Shown here piece by piece: positions 46,325 through 55,880 of a stretch of 64,000 bases of DNA. The stretch is taken from positions 3,348,001-3,412,000 of the forward strand of contig NZ_CP033107.1 in assembly GCF_003856975.1 (NCBI RefSeq). Direction: 5' to 3'. The position numbers were made by a program, and so were the translations under genes. The notes under the pieces are model-generated. The model did no database searches. It had not been told where the DNA came from and worked only from the letters and a program-made list of their open reading frames with translations. The first letter of the stretch is position 1; every line of letters begins with the position of its first letter. The DNA is from Plantibacter sp. PA-3-X8 (GTDB taxonomy: Bacteria; Actinomycetota; Actinomycetes; Actinomycetales; Microbacteriaceae).

Positions 46325-47119
46325 TCAGGAGGCGGGCTGCTCGACGCTCTCGTCGACCGCCGCGATGTCGAGCACGATGACCGAGACGTTGTCGCGTCCG
46401 CCGTTGTCGAGGGCGGCACGCAGGAGGAGTTCGGCCGCGTCGACCGGCGTGGCCCCCTCGGTCAGGAAGTACCAGATCCCGTGGTCGGTGAGTTCCTTCG
46501 TGAGCCCGTCCGAGCAGACGAGCCATCGGGCACCGGTCTCGATCGGGAAGAGCTCGACGTCAGGCACGGGGTCGTCCGACGGTCCGACGGCCCGGGTGAT
46601 CATGTTGCTGTTCGGGTGGAACTCCGCCTCCTCCGGGCTGATCGCTCCCGCGCGGATCAGCTCCTGGACGATCGAGTGGTCTTCGGTGACCTGGACCAGC
46701 TCGCCGTCCTGCAGCCGGTACACCCTGGAGTCGCCGATGTTGAAGACCGCGACGCGACCCTCGCCCTCGTCGGCCGTCAGCACGACACCGGTGACGGTGG
46801 TGCCCATGCCGAGTTCGCCCTCCTCCGCGGTGTCGATCATGTCCGCGACGGCCATGCGCAGCGCGTCGACGAGGCCGTCGACGGTGAGGATCTCGGCTCC
46901 CTCGGTGGCCTTGGTCAGGCGGTGCGCGACCGCGGCACTCGCGACCTCGCCGGCGGAGTGCCCACCCATGCCGTCGGCCACGGCGAACACGGGAGGGAGC
47001 GCCACGAAGGCGTCCTCGTTCAACTCGCGTCGCTTGCCGACATCGGTCATGCCGGCCCACGCGAGTGAGACTCGACGCCCGCCGGGCAGCGTGACGATCC
47101 GTTGCCCGTGCTCGGTCAC
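46325..47119 (-). CDS. PP2C-family serine/threonine phosphatase
   Basis: 264 aa, single catalytic domain, no membrane helix. All metal-binding motifs are present: GKRRELNEDAF, VADGMGGHSAGE, GMGTTVTGVVL, FNIGDSRVYRL, LVCSDGLTKEL and GGRDNVSVIV. It would remove phosphate from Ser/Thr targets of a Hanks-type kinase, none of which is in the window. GTG start with GAGGAG about 6 nt upstream. TACTAT at 47166-47171 may be its -10. Confidence 0.93.
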   Translation of the reverse strand: MTEHGQRIVTLPGGRRVSLAWAGMTDVGKRRELNEDAFVALPPVFAVADGMGGHSAGEVASAAVAHRLTKATEGAEILTVDGLVDALRMAVADMIDTAEEGELGMGTTVTGVVLTADEGEGRVAVFNIGDSRVYRLQDGELVQVTEDHSIVQELIRAGAISPEEAEFHPNSNMITRAVGPSDDPVPDVELFPIETGARWLVCSDGLTKELTDHGIWYFLTEGATPVDAAELLLRAALDNGGRDNVSVIVLDIAAVDESVEQPAS

Positions 47120-47165
47120 GTCTGCTCCTCTAATACGGCTGGCGGTGGCTGATGCACCCTCGACG

Positions 47166-47171
47166 ATAGTA
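47166..47171 (-). promoter_or_regulatory. possible -10 of the PP2C gene
   Basis: TACTAT on the minus strand would give a leader of about 40 nt carrying the Shine-Dalgarno. No clear -35. Confidence 0.35.
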
Positions 47172-47277
47172 CGGTACCGGCCGACCGCAGGACCGCCCCA
47201 CCCGGCTCGGCGGATTCCGTCCGGGGATCGGCGACGACGGATCCGGACGCCGGGGTCGGTCGGTCCTGCGGATCCGC

Positions 47278-47306
47278 TTGCCGCGACCCGTCCACGCTGT
47301 CATGAT
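47278..47306 (+). promoter_or_regulatory. promoter of the Lrp/AsnC gene (leaderless)
   Basis: -35 TTGCCG (47278-47283), 17-nt spacer, -10 CATGAT (47301-47306), which ends 6 nt before the ATG at 47313. Confidence 0.55.
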
Positions 47307-47312
47307 CGACGC

Positions 47313-47795
47313 ATGACACGAGCGAGCTCCGATGCACCGGCGAAGGCGGCGCCGCCCGACGACACCTCGAAGGCGATCATCGAGCAGCTCCAGACCGACG
47401 GACGCCGCTCCTACGCCGAGATCGGGAAGGCCGTCGGACTCAGCGAGGCCGCGGTGCGGCAACGGGTGCAGAAACTCACGGAGTCCGGCGTCATCCAGAT
47501 CGTCGCGGTGACCGACCCGATGCAGCTCGGTTTCACCCGACAGGCGATGATCGGCGTCCGGGTGACCGGTGACACCCGCGTGGTCGCGGACCGCCTGTCC
47601 GCGTTGTCGGCCGTCGACTACGTCGTCCTGACCGCAGGCTCCTTCGACCTGCTGGTCGAGGTGGTCTGCGAGGACGACGAGGAACTGATCGCGCTGCTGA
47701 ACGACGAGATCCGCACCGTCGACGGCGTCTCCGGAACGGAGACCTTCGTCTACCTGCGCCTGCACAAGCAGCTCTACGACTGGGGCACCCGCTAG
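47313..47795 (+). CDS. Lrp/AsnC-family transcriptional regulator
   Basis: 160 aa. AsnC-type helix-turn-helix (IIEQLQTDGRRSYAEIGKAVGLSEAAVRQRVQKL, about residues 22-55), then the RAM ligand-binding domain (DYVVLTAGSFDLLVEVVCEDDEEL). Family members sense amino acids and form octamers. The ATG at 47313 fits the leaderless promoter; the frame upstream is open but has no similarity. It may govern amino-acid genes such as gabT-asparaginase 4 kb away; this is inference. Confidence 0.92.
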   Translation: MTRASSDAPAKAAPPDDTSKAIIEQLQTDGRRSYAEIGKAVGLSEAAVRQRVQKLTESGVIQIVAVTDPMQLGFTRQAMIGVRVTGDTRVVADRLSALSAVDYVVLTAGSFDLLVEVVCEDDEELIALLNDEIRTVDGVSGTETFVYLRLHKQLYDWGTR

Positions 47796-47857
47796 AGGGG
47801 ATCCCCGCACCGGCGCAAGCCGTCCCCAGTATCACGTTCCGCCACCCCCGACAGAGG

Positions 47858-47863
47858 TACGCT
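47858..47863 (+). promoter_or_regulatory. -10 element of the histidine kinase at 47870 (leaderless)
   Basis: TACGCT ends 6 nt before the ATG at 47870. Confidence 0.5.
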
Positions 47864-47869
47864 CAACCC

Positions 47870-49606
47870 ATGCCCGCGAAGCCGATCGGAGAACGGACTC
47901 CCCCGTCCGGCCCGTCGGCGTCGGGTGACGCCGCCTCGGCACCCGGTCTCGCGGACACCGGGCCCACGAGAACGGGCCCGCACGCGGTCGAGGTCCCACG
48001 ACGCGTCGGTCGGATGACCGGCTACAGCGCCTTCCCACAGCTGCTCTTCGGCCTCGCGGTCGTCGCCATCCTCTTCGCCACGCTCCTGTTCCAGGGCGTC
48101 GACGACAACTCGGTCCTCTTCTACATCGGGGTGATCCTGGCGTTCATCGCGACGGCGCTCGCGCCGATCGTGCCGTGGAACCAGGTGCCGCGGCTCCTCA
48201 TCGCGCTCCCGATCCTCGACATCATCGCCATCGCGCTCATCCGGCAAGGCGAACCCCTGATCGGCGCGGGACTCCTCTGGGTCTTCCCGACCATCTGGAT
48301 GGCGACGGCCTTCGGCCTCGCAGGTGCCGTGACCGCCATCGCGCTCGTCTGCACGTCGAGCTGGTCATCCCTCGCGATGACCCCGGGGGACATCACCATC
48401 GCCAACCTGCCGGCGCTCGTCATCCTGCCCACGGTCCTCGCGTTCGTCGCCGTCTCCACCGCGATGACCGCGAAGCGGACGGAGGCGCAGCGCGTGCTGC
48501 TGAACAAGCAGGCCGGACAGCTCGAGACCGCCCTGGGGCGTGCACAGGACCAGGAGAGCCGCCTCGCGGAGATCCTGAACGCCGTGAACTTCGGCGTCGT
48601 CCGCTTCGACCGCATCGGAGCCCGGGCGATGGTCAACCGGTTCCAGACGCGGCTGCAGGACGAGGTCGGCGAGCTGTCCGACGTCAATCCCGCACTCCCG
48701 GTGTGGGCCGAGGACGGACTGACCCTCCTCCAGCCGCAGGACAAGCCGTACATCCGTGCACGCCGTGGTGAGGAGTTCGAGAACCTCACGGTGTGGCTCG
48801 GCGCCCCCGGTACCGAGCGGATCGCCCTCGCCCTCACCTCCCGCCGCCTCTACGACCACGAGGGCGGCTACGACGGCACGGTGCTCGTCTCACGCAACGT
48901 CACGAGCGAGATCAACGCGATCCGCGCCAGGGACGACCTCGTGGCCTCCGTGTCGCACGAGCTCCGGACGCCGCTGACGTCGATCCTCGGGTACCTCGAC
49001 CTCGCGCTCGACGACCCGGGGCCCCCACCGCGGGTCGCGAAGCAGCTCACGATCGCCCAGACGAACGGCGATCGACTCCTCGAACTCATCGCGGACATCC
49101 TCGCAGCCTCCCGCGACGTGAACCGGACCATGGTGCTCGAACGCTCCGAGTGCGAGCTCCGGGAGATCGTCGACCGCTCGGTCGAGTCGTTGGCGCACGT
49201 GGCCGCCGAACGGAGCATCGCCATCGTGCGCCACGACGAGGAGGCCGTGCCGTTGTTCGCCGACCCGTTCCGCCTCCGGCAGGTCGTCGACAACCTGCTC
49301 TCGAACGGCATCAAGTACAACCGGGACGGCGGCGAGCTGAGCGTCGGTGTCACCGCGGAGGGCGACACGGCCTGGGTCATCGTGCGGGACACCGGCATCG
49401 GCATCTCCGAGGAGGACCAACCGAAGCTCTTCGAGCGGTTCTTCCGCTCCGACCTCGTCCGCAACTCCACGGTGCACGGCAGCGGTCTCGGCCTCGCGAT
49501 CAGTCGGGACATCGTCCGTCTGCACGGCGGCGACCTCACCGTCCACAGCGTGCTCGGTGAGGGCACGACCGCGGTCGTCCGTATTCCGAGAGGCGGCACC
49601 GAATGA
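47870..49606 (+). CDS. membrane sensor histidine kinase of the exopolysaccharide-type locus
   Basis: 578 aa. A Pro/Gly/Ser-rich N-terminus of about 50 residues precedes six or so membrane helices (to about residue 205), a coiled-coil (AQRVLLNKQAGQLETALGRAQDQE) and a PAS-like region (about 235-345). HisKA has His363 in SVSHELRTPLTSI; the ATPase domain shows LLSNGIKYN, VRDTGIGISEEDQPKLFERFFRS and GSGLGLAISRDI. No phospho-acceptor domain is attached. It overlaps the next gene by ATGA. Likely partner is the response regulator encoded at 53568-54500 (inference). Confidence 0.93.
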   Translation: MPAKPIGERTPPSGPSASGDAASAPGLADTGPTRTGPHAVEVPRRVGRMTGYSAFPQLLFGLAVVAILFATLLFQGVDDNSVLFYIGVILAFIATALAPIVPWNQVPRLLIALPILDIIAIALIRQGEPLIGAGLLWVFPTIWMATAFGLAGAVTAIALVCTSSWSSLAMTPGDITIANLPALVILPTVLAFVAVSTAMTAKRTEAQRVLLNKQAGQLETALGRAQDQESRLAEILNAVNFGVVRFDRIGARAMVNRFQTRLQDEVGELSDVNPALPVWAEDGLTLLQPQDKPYIRARRGEEFENLTVWLGAPGTERIALALTSRRLYDHEGGYDGTVLVSRNVTSEINAIRARDDLVASVSHELRTPLTSILGYLDLALDDPGPPPRVAKQLTIAQTNGDRLLELIADILAASRDVNRTMVLERSECELREIVDRSVESLAHVAAERSIAIVRHDEEAVPLFADPFRLRQVVDNLLSNGIKYNRDGGELSVGVTAEGDTAWVIVRDTGIGISEEDQPKLFERFFRSDLVRNSTVHGSGLGLAISRDIVRLHGGDLTVHSVLGEGTTAVVRIPRGGTE

Positions 49607-50775
49607 CCTTCGACAGCCAGACCGTCGCGGTGATCAACGCGCTCGTCATCTTCGTCTGCGGCGCGACGTTCATCGTCAACACCTTCATGCGGAAGGACGA
49701 CGCGAGCGGGAGGGTGTGGTCCGTGTCCTACATGGCCGGGATGTTCACCAGCTTCTCCTACGTCGTCAGCGCCCTGAGCCAGGAGGCCTGGTGGGCGATC
49801 GCCGCCGGGAACGGTGGATACGTGCTGAGCATCGCCGCCCTGTGGTCCGGCGCGCGGCTCTTCAACGGCAAATCGAGTCTGCTCTGGGTCTCACTCATCG
49901 GGACGGCGGTCACGATCGTCGCCGCGCTCGCCGCCGGCCCCTCGGGAGGCCCCTGGGCGGGCGCGCCTGCGACGTTCCTCTGCATCGCCCTCTTCGCGGG
50001 CCTCGGCGCGGCTGAGACGCTCGTCGGCGCGATGCGGGACAACCCGACCACCCGTGGTTTCACCATCGTGCTCGGCATCGCGTCGGCGTTCTTCGCGGCT
50101 CGGCTGGTCGCACTCCTCGTGGAGGGGCCGGACGGTTCGTTGTTCACGACGCTCTTCGGGACCGTGGCCGCCTCGCTGCTGCTCATCGCGCTCCTCATCG
50201 TCGCGACCGTGGTGCTCTCGGTCCTGCGGGCCGAGCGCGCCGCACCCGCCAGCCGACGGCACGGGAGCATCGTCGCGTACACGGGCGACGACGTCCTCCT
50301 CCAGGAGTCCTTCGTCCGGATCGTCGACGACTGGCTGGAACGGGCGAACTTCCATGACGAGCAGCTCGCGATCCTCCACGTCCGGCTCGACGACCTCGAT
50401 GAGATGAAGACGGCGTTCGGAGCAGCGTTCAGCAGTGAGGTCGCCGAGGGGTTCATCTCCTCGGTCCGTCGGTACGGCCCGACGCTCTCCGACATCGGCG
50501 AGGACGGCGCGGGGTGTCTCCTGATCGCGACCCCCGCAACGGACGCCGACGTCGCGCTCCAGGCGGCCAAGGGCATCCAGGACGGCCTGCTCGACCACCC
50601 CGTCGAGACCACGCCGCGCCTGCGCCCGACGGCCAGCATCGGGATCGCTCTGACCGACTACCTCGGGTACGACGTCGCCGTCCTCACGCGTGCCGCCAGC
50701 GACGCCAGCCTGCGTGCTGCAGCGTCCGGCGGGAACCGCACGGTCCTCGCCTCGTCGTCGCCGACGGGCCGCTGA
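49603..50775 (+). CDS. membrane protein with degenerate GGDEF-like domain
   Basis: 390 aa. Six or seven membrane helices fill residues 1-210. The C-terminal 170 residues follow the GGDEF fold: a helix-strand start (HDEQLAILHVRLDDLDEMKTAFG), then a hairpin reading GEDGAGCLLIA where GGDEF would be, and an end ASIGIALTDYLGYDVAVLTRAASDASLRAA. The catalytic signature is lost, so it is unlikely to make c-di-GMP and may instead bind nucleotide or act as a signalling partner. Translationally coupled to the histidine kinase. The fold assignment rests on pattern only. Confidence 0.75.
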   Translation: MTFDSQTVAVINALVIFVCGATFIVNTFMRKDDASGRVWSVSYMAGMFTSFSYVVSALSQEAWWAIAAGNGGYVLSIAALWSGARLFNGKSSLLWVSLIGTAVTIVAALAAGPSGGPWAGAPATFLCIALFAGLGAAETLVGAMRDNPTTRGFTIVLGIASAFFAARLVALLVEGPDGSLFTTLFGTVAASLLLIALLIVATVVLSVLRAERAAPASRRHGSIVAYTGDDVLLQESFVRIVDDWLERANFHDEQLAILHVRLDDLDEMKTAFGAAFSSEVAEGFISSVRRYGPTLSDIGEDGAGCLLIATPATDADVALQAAKGIQDGLLDHPVETTPRLRPTASIGIALTDYLGYDVAVLTRAASDASLRAAASGGNRTVLASSSPTGR

Positions 50776-50794
50776 CGGATCGGTTCGAGCTCGG

Positions 50795-51433
50795 TCAGGC
50801 GGGCGGGGCGATCGCGATGGTGAGGGTGTCCACCGCAGTCTGCTTCGCATATTCGGCGGACGTCGGCGTCGCCTGCACCAGCAGCTCGTAGGTGATCGTC
50901 AAGGTGACGCCGGTCGCGGCACTGTCCACCTCGGGGAGGACGAACGTCTGGCTGTAGCTGTACGGTGCCTTGATGAGGTACCCCGGTGCCACCGTCGACT
51001 GGTCGGTGAACGGGGCAGGCGACTCCAGCTGCCCCTTCGGTCCGTGGACGGTCGTGGTGAGCGTCACCCGCGAGAGATAGAGCGCCTGGAGGTCGTCGGG
51101 GTTGAGCACGCCGCTGAGCGAGAAGCTCACCGGTTTGTTGACGTCCGCGGTCCACGCGTCCATCGACAGTGTGGACCAGTAGTCGACCGTGAGGGTGGCG
51201 GAGCCCGCCGTGAGCGTGTGCTTGGCACTCCCGCTCGCGAGTTCGTTGGTGATCGCACTCACCGTCGGCCTCGGCGTCTTCGACACGCGCGGCGAGCTGG
51301 TCGGCTGCGCGCCCGGCTCCTCCCACGGAGGCGTCCCGCAGGCGCTCAGCCCGAGGACGAGCGCGGCGGCGGTCGCGGCCTGGAGGGCGTGCCTGACGTG
51401 CCGGTTCCGGACCGGGCTTGGGTGGTTCGACAT
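50795..51433 (-). CDS. secreted lipoprotein of unknown function
   Basis: 212 aa. The signal peptide ends in lipobox LSAC, with a basic N-region (NRHVRHALQ). Thr/Pro-rich linker, then a beta-rich domain with VTLTTTVHGPKGQL, PYSYSQTFVLPEV and GVTLTITYELLVQA. I do not recognise the domain. Oriented opposite to its neighbours inside the signalling/glycosyltransferase locus. ATG at 51433 with AGGAG about 6 nt upstream; the longer open frame has no signal peptide. Confidence 0.78.
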   Translation of the reverse strand: MSNHPSPVRNRHVRHALQAATAAALVLGLSACGTPPWEEPGAQPTSSPRVSKTPRPTVSAITNELASGSAKHTLTAGSATLTVDYWSTLSMDAWTADVNKPVSFSLSGVLNPDDLQALYLSRVTLTTTVHGPKGQLESPAPFTDQSTVAPGYLIKAPYSYSQTFVLPEVDSAATGVTLTITYELLVQATPTSAEYAKQTAVDTLTIAIAPPA

Positions 51434-51632
51434 GAGGCTCCTGGCGGGTGTCGGAGGGATGATCGAGTGACCCTCGAGGGTCCGTATGACCCACGAACTG
51501 GGGCCAGCGCGAATCTTGAGGAAATCCTGAGCCGACGCTATCGCATTCACGCGCGAAAGCCGCGCCCAACGCGGCAGAGTTGCAACTGCAGCGCGAACCG
51601 TTGCACTCGACCCACTCGGAACAGGACCCCTG
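51434..51632. other. divergent intergenic region, lipoprotein / glycosyltransferase
   Basis: 199 bp without a gene. It is less GC-rich than its surroundings and holds a promoter candidate for the glycosyltransferase and a 10-bp palindrome AGTTGCAACT (51578-51587) that may bind a regulator. Confidence 0.4.
51516..51544 (+). promoter_or_regulatory. candidate promoter of the glycosyltransferase-Hpt operon
   Basis: TTGAGG, 17-nt spacer, TATCGC. It would give a leader of about 80 nt including AGTTGCAACT and an AGGA site before the ATG. Confidence 0.35.
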
Positions 51633-53129
51633 ATGTCAGAACTCGAAGCGCGACCGGACAGCTCTCGGCCCAACGCCCAGCAGCCTGACCCTCGGTACAT
51701 TCAGACGCAGCCGCTTCTCGCGCCCGAACTTGAAGCGTATGCCAACGAATTCATCGACTCGGTCAACTCGCTCCCCGAGTACCGCGCGACCATCGGGTGC
51801 ATCATCCCCGCCTACAACGAGGAGGAGTCGCTGCCGGCAGTGCTCGCGTCCCTCCTCGAGCAGACGCGGATGCCCGATGTGATCCACGTGGTCATCAACA
51901 ACACCACGGACCGGTCGGTCGACGTCGCCGCGCCCTACGCCGGCCCGCACTCCCGGGTCGACGAGGACGGCTACGAGCAGTTCACCGAGGTGTTCATCCA
52001 CGACATCGGGAAGAACCCCGACAAGAAGGTGGGCGCGCTCAACTACGGCTTCACGCTCGTCGAAGGCTACGACTACCTGCTCGGTGTCGACGGTGACACG
52101 GTCGCCGACCCGACCGCGATCGAGTCGCTCGAAGCCGAGATCGTCTCGGACAGTCGCATCGGCGGCATCTCCGCGATCTTCTCGATCGACGACGAGCCGT
52201 TCAAGAAGCAGCTCGTCCCGGCGTTCCTCATCGCCGGCCAGCGCACGCAGTTCGCCGCGTTCAACATGCAGAACATGCTCCGAGGCCGCAACATGGCCGT
52301 GCTCGGCGGGCAGTACTCGATCTTCTCCGTCCAGGCCCTGCGCGACGCCATGGAGCAGAACCACCAGTCCACCCCGTGGGTCAAGGACTCCGAGGTGGAG
52401 GACTCGCTCCTGTCGCTGCAGATCAAGAGCGCCGGCTACCTCACGAAGATCAGCGCCCGCGCCCGTGCCGACGTCGGTGGGATGACCACGGTCCGCTCCC
52501 TCGACGCCCAGCAGGTGAAGTGGAACTACGGCGCGATCGAGCTCATGTGGCCCGGCCAGCGCGGCGACACGAAGGGGCAGCCGTTCCACCCGAACTTGCG
52601 ACTGCGGTGGCTCGAGAACGCGGAGATGCTCCTCAACATCGTCACGCGCATCCTCTTCGTCGTGCTGCTCGCCGGTTCGCTGTCGATCCACGCGTTCGTG
52701 TTCAGCCCTGTGTGGCTCATCCCGCCGCTGGTCGCCATCTTCCTCAACCTGCGCATCGCGCTGTCGATGAAGAAGCGGAACGCCCGCGACATCCTCTTCG
52801 CGGTCCTCATCTTCCCGGCCGAGTTCTACATGTGGATCCGAATGGGCCACTTCATCCGTGCCTGGTCGAAGTTCGCGTCGAACAAGAAGGTCGACAACTG
52901 GGCCGAGCAGGCGAAGGCAGAACGCGGCTCGGGCAACGCGCACCTCGCGCCGCTCCTGTTCGTCCTCGCCGCCATCATCGCGATCGTCGCCGCCTGGACC
53001 CAGCTCTCCCCCGTCGTCCAGTCCACAATCCTCTGGGCGGGCTGGCCGGTCCTCGGCGTCATCACCGTGCTGCAGACGCTCAGCATGTTCGGCAAGCTCA
53101 TCCGTCGTCAGCGCGGCTACCGCGTGTGA
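51633..53129 (+). CDS. processive family 2 glycosyltransferase (cellulose/chitin synthase-like)
   Basis: 498 aa. GT-A core: IIPAYNEEESLPAVLASLL, DYLLGVDGDTV (metal/UDP Asp pair), general base in EVEDSLLSLQIKSAGY, and a QQVKW sequence at residues 293-297 in the position of the processive QxxRW motif. Four or five membrane helices follow (about residues 335-375, 385-405, 440-490). It would polymerise a beta-linked sugar from an NDP donor across the membrane. Product unknown; the GH6 gene nearby suggests beta-glucan. No PilZ domain is attached. It overlaps the next gene (GTG in TGTGA). Confidence 0.88.
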   Translation: MSELEARPDSSRPNAQQPDPRYIQTQPLLAPELEAYANEFIDSVNSLPEYRATIGCIIPAYNEEESLPAVLASLLEQTRMPDVIHVVINNTTDRSVDVAAPYAGPHSRVDEDGYEQFTEVFIHDIGKNPDKKVGALNYGFTLVEGYDYLLGVDGDTVADPTAIESLEAEIVSDSRIGGISAIFSIDDEPFKKQLVPAFLIAGQRTQFAAFNMQNMLRGRNMAVLGGQYSIFSVQALRDAMEQNHQSTPWVKDSEVEDSLLSLQIKSAGYLTKISARARADVGGMTTVRSLDAQQVKWNYGAIELMWPGQRGDTKGQPFHPNLRLRWLENAEMLLNIVTRILFVVLLAGSLSIHAFVFSPVWLIPPLVAIFLNLRIALSMKKRNARDILFAVLIFPAEFYMWIRMGHFIRAWSKFASNKKVDNWAEQAKAERGSGNAHLAPLLFVLAAIIAIVAAWTQLSPVVQSTILWAGWPVLGVITVLQTLSMFGKLIRRQRGYRV

Positions 53130-53503
53130 CGTCCCCCGACCCGGGCACGGTCGACGCCGACGAACTGCGCAGGTTGCTCCGAGAACTCTCGGGCGACCTG
53201 CGCAGTCGTCGTCGGTTCGTCCAGACCTACGTCGAGATGTGGCCCACCCGTCTGGCACGCCTGGGAGCGGCACTCGACGCCGACGACACCGACGAGTCCA
53301 AGGTCGTCCTCCTCAGCATCCGCTCCTCCAGCGTCATGCTGGGCGTGATCGGGGTGGCCGGACTCGCGAGTGCCGGTCTCCAGGCGATCGAGCTGGGGCG
53401 ACTCGAACGCGCGCGCGAGATCCACGCCTCCCTCCAGGAGGTCGGCCGTCGCAGCTGCGAACGGCTGCTCGAACTCGACGCGGCAGACGCAGCGGAATCC
53501 TGA
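53126..53503 (+). CDS. Hpt-like protein lacking the phosphorylatable histidine
   Basis: 125 aa, all helical. It aligns with histidine-phosphotransfer domains (FVQTYVEMWPTRLARLGAAL, then SIRSSSVMLGV in place of AHxLKGSSxxLGA), but Leu63 stands where the His should be, and no other His is nearby. It may be an allosteric or inhibitory partner rather than a phosphorelay protein. GTG start overlaps the glycosyltransferase stop, so the two proteins are made together. The family call is by pattern; the missing His is read directly. Confidence 0.75.
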   Translation: MTSPDPGTVDADELRRLLRELSGDLRSRRRFVQTYVEMWPTRLARLGAALDADDTDESKVVLLSIRSSSVMLGVIGVAGLASAGLQAIELGRLERAREIHASLQEVGRRSCERLLELDAADAAES

Positions 53504-53545
53504 GCTCCGTCCACCAGGCGTCGTTGGTCGCCGGCGAGGCTTCGT

Positions 53546-53561
53546 CGCGGTCGGGACCGCG
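53546..53561. terminator. hairpin between convergent Hpt-like and regulator genes
   Basis: CGCGGTC and GACCGCG pair with a very short loop. Weak candidate for a bidirectional terminator. Confidence 0.35.
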
Positions 53562-53567
53562 GTGGTC

Positions 53568-54500
<933 letters not shown>

Positions 54501-54555
54501 GATGCCCCTACCCGTTCCACCCGTCAGCGACGTGCCGGATGTGGCCGTTGCCGAC

Positions 54556-55617
54556 TCACCACGCGCTGAATCCCTTGGCCAGTTGCACGGCCTGCTCCGG
54601 CCACCATACCCCAGCAAGGGGGCCACCGTTGCACGCTCCGTCGCTCTCGCCGGGGGCTTTCACCCAGAGGTTCGCGTCGAGGTGTTCGGCCTGCGCGGTG
54701 AGGGGCTGCTGCCCCACCGTCCGGCCGGACGGGTTGCACCATTCGCCGTTCGAGCCGCTGCCGTTCCGAGAGGTGTCGATCACGTAATGGGCGCCGTCGA
54801 GGAGGCCGCTCAGTTCCTCCGCATAGGCGATCTCGTCCTCGGTCGTGTTGTAGTTGGAGACGTTGGTGGCGAAGCCCGTTGCGTCGGCGACACCGGCCTC
54901 CCGGAGGAGCTCGGCCATCTCGGCGGGCGGTCGCCAGTCGGAGTGGCCGCCGTCGAGGTACACGGGGACCGATGCGTCCGCGAACTGCTCGGTCGCGGCT
55001 GCAAGTTGCCGCATCCGCGCGGTGCGGTCACCGCAGTCCGGCGCGAGCGCGACGGCATCCGGTTCGAGGATGACGGCGACGCGGTGGTCCGCGACGGCGG
55101 CGACGATCTCGGCGACCCAGTCCTGGTACTCGTCGCTCGACAACCCACCGGCGGACTGGTTGCCGCAGTCCCGCTCCGGCACGCCGTAGACCGTGAAGAC
55201 CGGCATGGACCCGGAGCGCTCGGCGGACCGGACGACCTCGGAGACGGTGTCCCGGACGGTTCCGATCGGGTAGCGCTCCGGCACGAGCCAGATCGCGGTC
55301 GGCTCCGCCGCGAGCCGCTCCGCCGCTGCGAGCTGTTGGGCGACGTCGCTCGGGTCGCCGTTCGAACCGCCGCTCGTCCCGGCCGTGGCGGAACTCGTCG
55401 GTTCCTCGGTCGCGGCCGCCGGATCGGCTGCGGCGGCTCGGGCGGCAAGCGAGGACGGATCGACGTACAACTGCGCTCCGTCGAACGGGCCGGCGGCGGC
55501 GTTCGGGACGCGGCTCACGAGCGACACCGCGAGCGCACCGCCGGCGAGGAGGACGGCGACGACGCCGAGGGCGACGGCCGTCCGGGTACGTCGTCGGTCG
55601 CGGGGCGTTCTCGGCAC
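54556..55617 (-). CDS. secreted glycoside hydrolase family 6 (endoglucanase/cellobiohydrolase-like)
   Basis: 353 aa. An N-terminal basic stretch and one helix (TAVALGVVAVLLAGGALAVSLV) act as signal anchor, followed by an Ala/Thr/Ser linker and a GH6 catalytic domain: VILEPDAVALAPDC (general acid Asp region), VYLDGGHSDW, FATNVSNYNTTEDEIAYAEEL, YVIDTSRNGSG, EWCNPSGRTVG and LWVKAPGESDG. GH6 enzymes invert beta-1,4-glucan. The GTG at 55617 was chosen because AGGAGG lies 4 nt before it. Next to a processive GT2, it could trim or release the polymer, as GH6/GH8 enzymes do in other cellulose loci. Confidence 0.9.
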   Translation of the reverse strand: MPRTPRDRRRTRTAVALGVVAVLLAGGALAVSLVSRVPNAAAGPFDGAQLYVDPSSLAARAAAADPAAATEEPTSSATAGTSGGSNGDPSDVAQQLAAAERLAAEPTAIWLVPERYPIGTVRDTVSEVVRSAERSGSMPVFTVYGVPERDCGNQSAGGLSSDEYQDWVAEIVAAVADHRVAVILEPDAVALAPDCGDRTARMRQLAAATEQFADASVPVYLDGGHSDWRPPAEMAELLREAGVADATGFATNVSNYNTTEDEIAYAEELSGLLDGAHYVIDTSRNGSGSNGEWCNPSGRTVGQQPLTAQAEHLDANLWVKAPGESDGACNGGPLAGVWWPEQAVQLAKGFSAW

Positions 55618-55880
55618 GGATCCTCCTGCATGGTCATCCGCAATTGTGCCCGACAAAGCCTCGCCACGGTGCCGATTCGCTCGAATCCGTGCCCCGAGTG
55701 GGGGTGGGCGCGATGTCCGAGAGGCACCGACGCGTCCGGGACCGCCCAGCCGCTCGACGAGCGCGCACGCCGGACTGCACACCAGGGCCCGCTGCGCAAC
55801 GTTGTCCGGATCGCCGCGGCTCCCTACCCTTGATGATCGTGGCGACGCAGGGTCGCCCGCACGGCCCGAGGAGCGCACAC
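55618..55880. other. divergent intergenic region GH6 / BCCT transporter
   Basis: 263 bp without a gene. The BCCT promoter is in it; no terminator or repeat is evident. Confidence 0.4.
55802..55830 (+). promoter_or_regulatory. promoter of the BCCT transporter gene
   Basis: -35 TTGTCC (55802-55807), 17-nt spacer, -10 TACCCT (55825-55830). Transcription would start near 55837, downstream of an in-frame ATG at 55833, which supports the GTG start at 55881. Confidence 0.55.

Noticed and set aside
55833..55880. ATG at 55833 as start of the BCCT transporter
   Set aside because: It lies between the -10 hexamer and the predicted transcription start, has no ribosome site, and would add a non-conserved N-terminus. 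The GTG at 55881 has GAGGAG.
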